Origin: Micrococcaceae bacterium UBA4005
GTDB taxonomy: Bacteria > Actinomycetota > Actinomycetes > Actinomycetales > Micrococcaceae
Length of the DNA: 6,536 bases
Assembly (NCBI GenBank): GCA_002384315.1
Contig: DGBL01000008.1
Span: forward strand, 4,474 to 11,009
Direction of reading: 5' to 3'
The translations under genes and the position numbers were made by a program. Numbering within the stretch: position 1 is the first letter of the stretch; each line of letters opens with the position of its first letter. Positions 6,536-6,536 of this stretch are shown here, one piece after another. The notes under the pieces were generated by a model, which was not told the origin of the DNA, searched no databases, and saw only the letters and a program-made list of their open reading frames with translations.

Positions 6536-6536
6536 C

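Noticed and set aside
1..6536. CRISPR arrays, tRNA or rRNA genes, insertion sequence ends, riboswitches
   Set aside because: No regularly spaced repeats, transposase motifs, terminal inverted repeats or RNA gene signatures were seen on reading either strand.

Overview
The window looks like a chromosomal stretch of a high-GC actinobacterium, most likely a Micrococcales/Arthrobacter-type species. This is inferred from the base composition, the protein flavour, and a gene order that recalls the actinobacterial iolD-iolE-iolG-iolH run known from Corynebacterium glutamicum. No rRNA or other species marker is present, so the genus is a guess.

Layout, left to right. (1) Positions 16-1290, minus strand: a complete ABC-transporter sugar-binding lipoprotein. 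Its permease partners, if present, lie beyond the left edge. (2) Positions 1291-1435: a divergent, AT-richer promoter region with three overlapping or adjacent inverted repeats, probably the operator zone of the neighbouring regulator. (3) Positions 1436-2044, plus strand: a TetR/AcrR-family regulator. (4) Positions 2045-2081: a 37-base convergent gap with no clear terminator. (5) Positions 2082-2481, minus strand: the remnant of an iolH-type sugar phosphate isomerase/epimerase, broken by a frameshift and by a large internal deletion. (6) Positions 2478-6434, minus strand: a tight run of catabolic genes transcribed in the order iolD, iolE, iolG, then the iolH remnant. (7) Positions 6434-6535: the probable C-terminal tail of another gene of the same operon, cut by the right edge.

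The iol genes encode three consecutive steps of myo-inositol breakdown. IolG oxidises inositol to 2-keto-inositol (scyllo-inosose). IolE dehydrates this to trihydroxycyclohexane-1,2-dione. IolD, a thiamine-diphosphate enzyme, opens the ring to 5-deoxy-glucuronate. The remaining steps (IolB, IolC, IolJ-like aldolase, IolA) are not visible and are probably upstream of iolD, beyond the right edge. The binding protein and TetR gene look like a separate, divergently arranged carbohydrate-uptake unit meeting the iol operon tail to tail. The sequence does not show whether that uptake system serves inositol.

I found no sign of a new defence, mobile or RNA-based system. The two most interesting points are the decayed iolH at the end of an otherwise intact operon, and the cluster of inverted repeats between the binding-protein and TetR genes.
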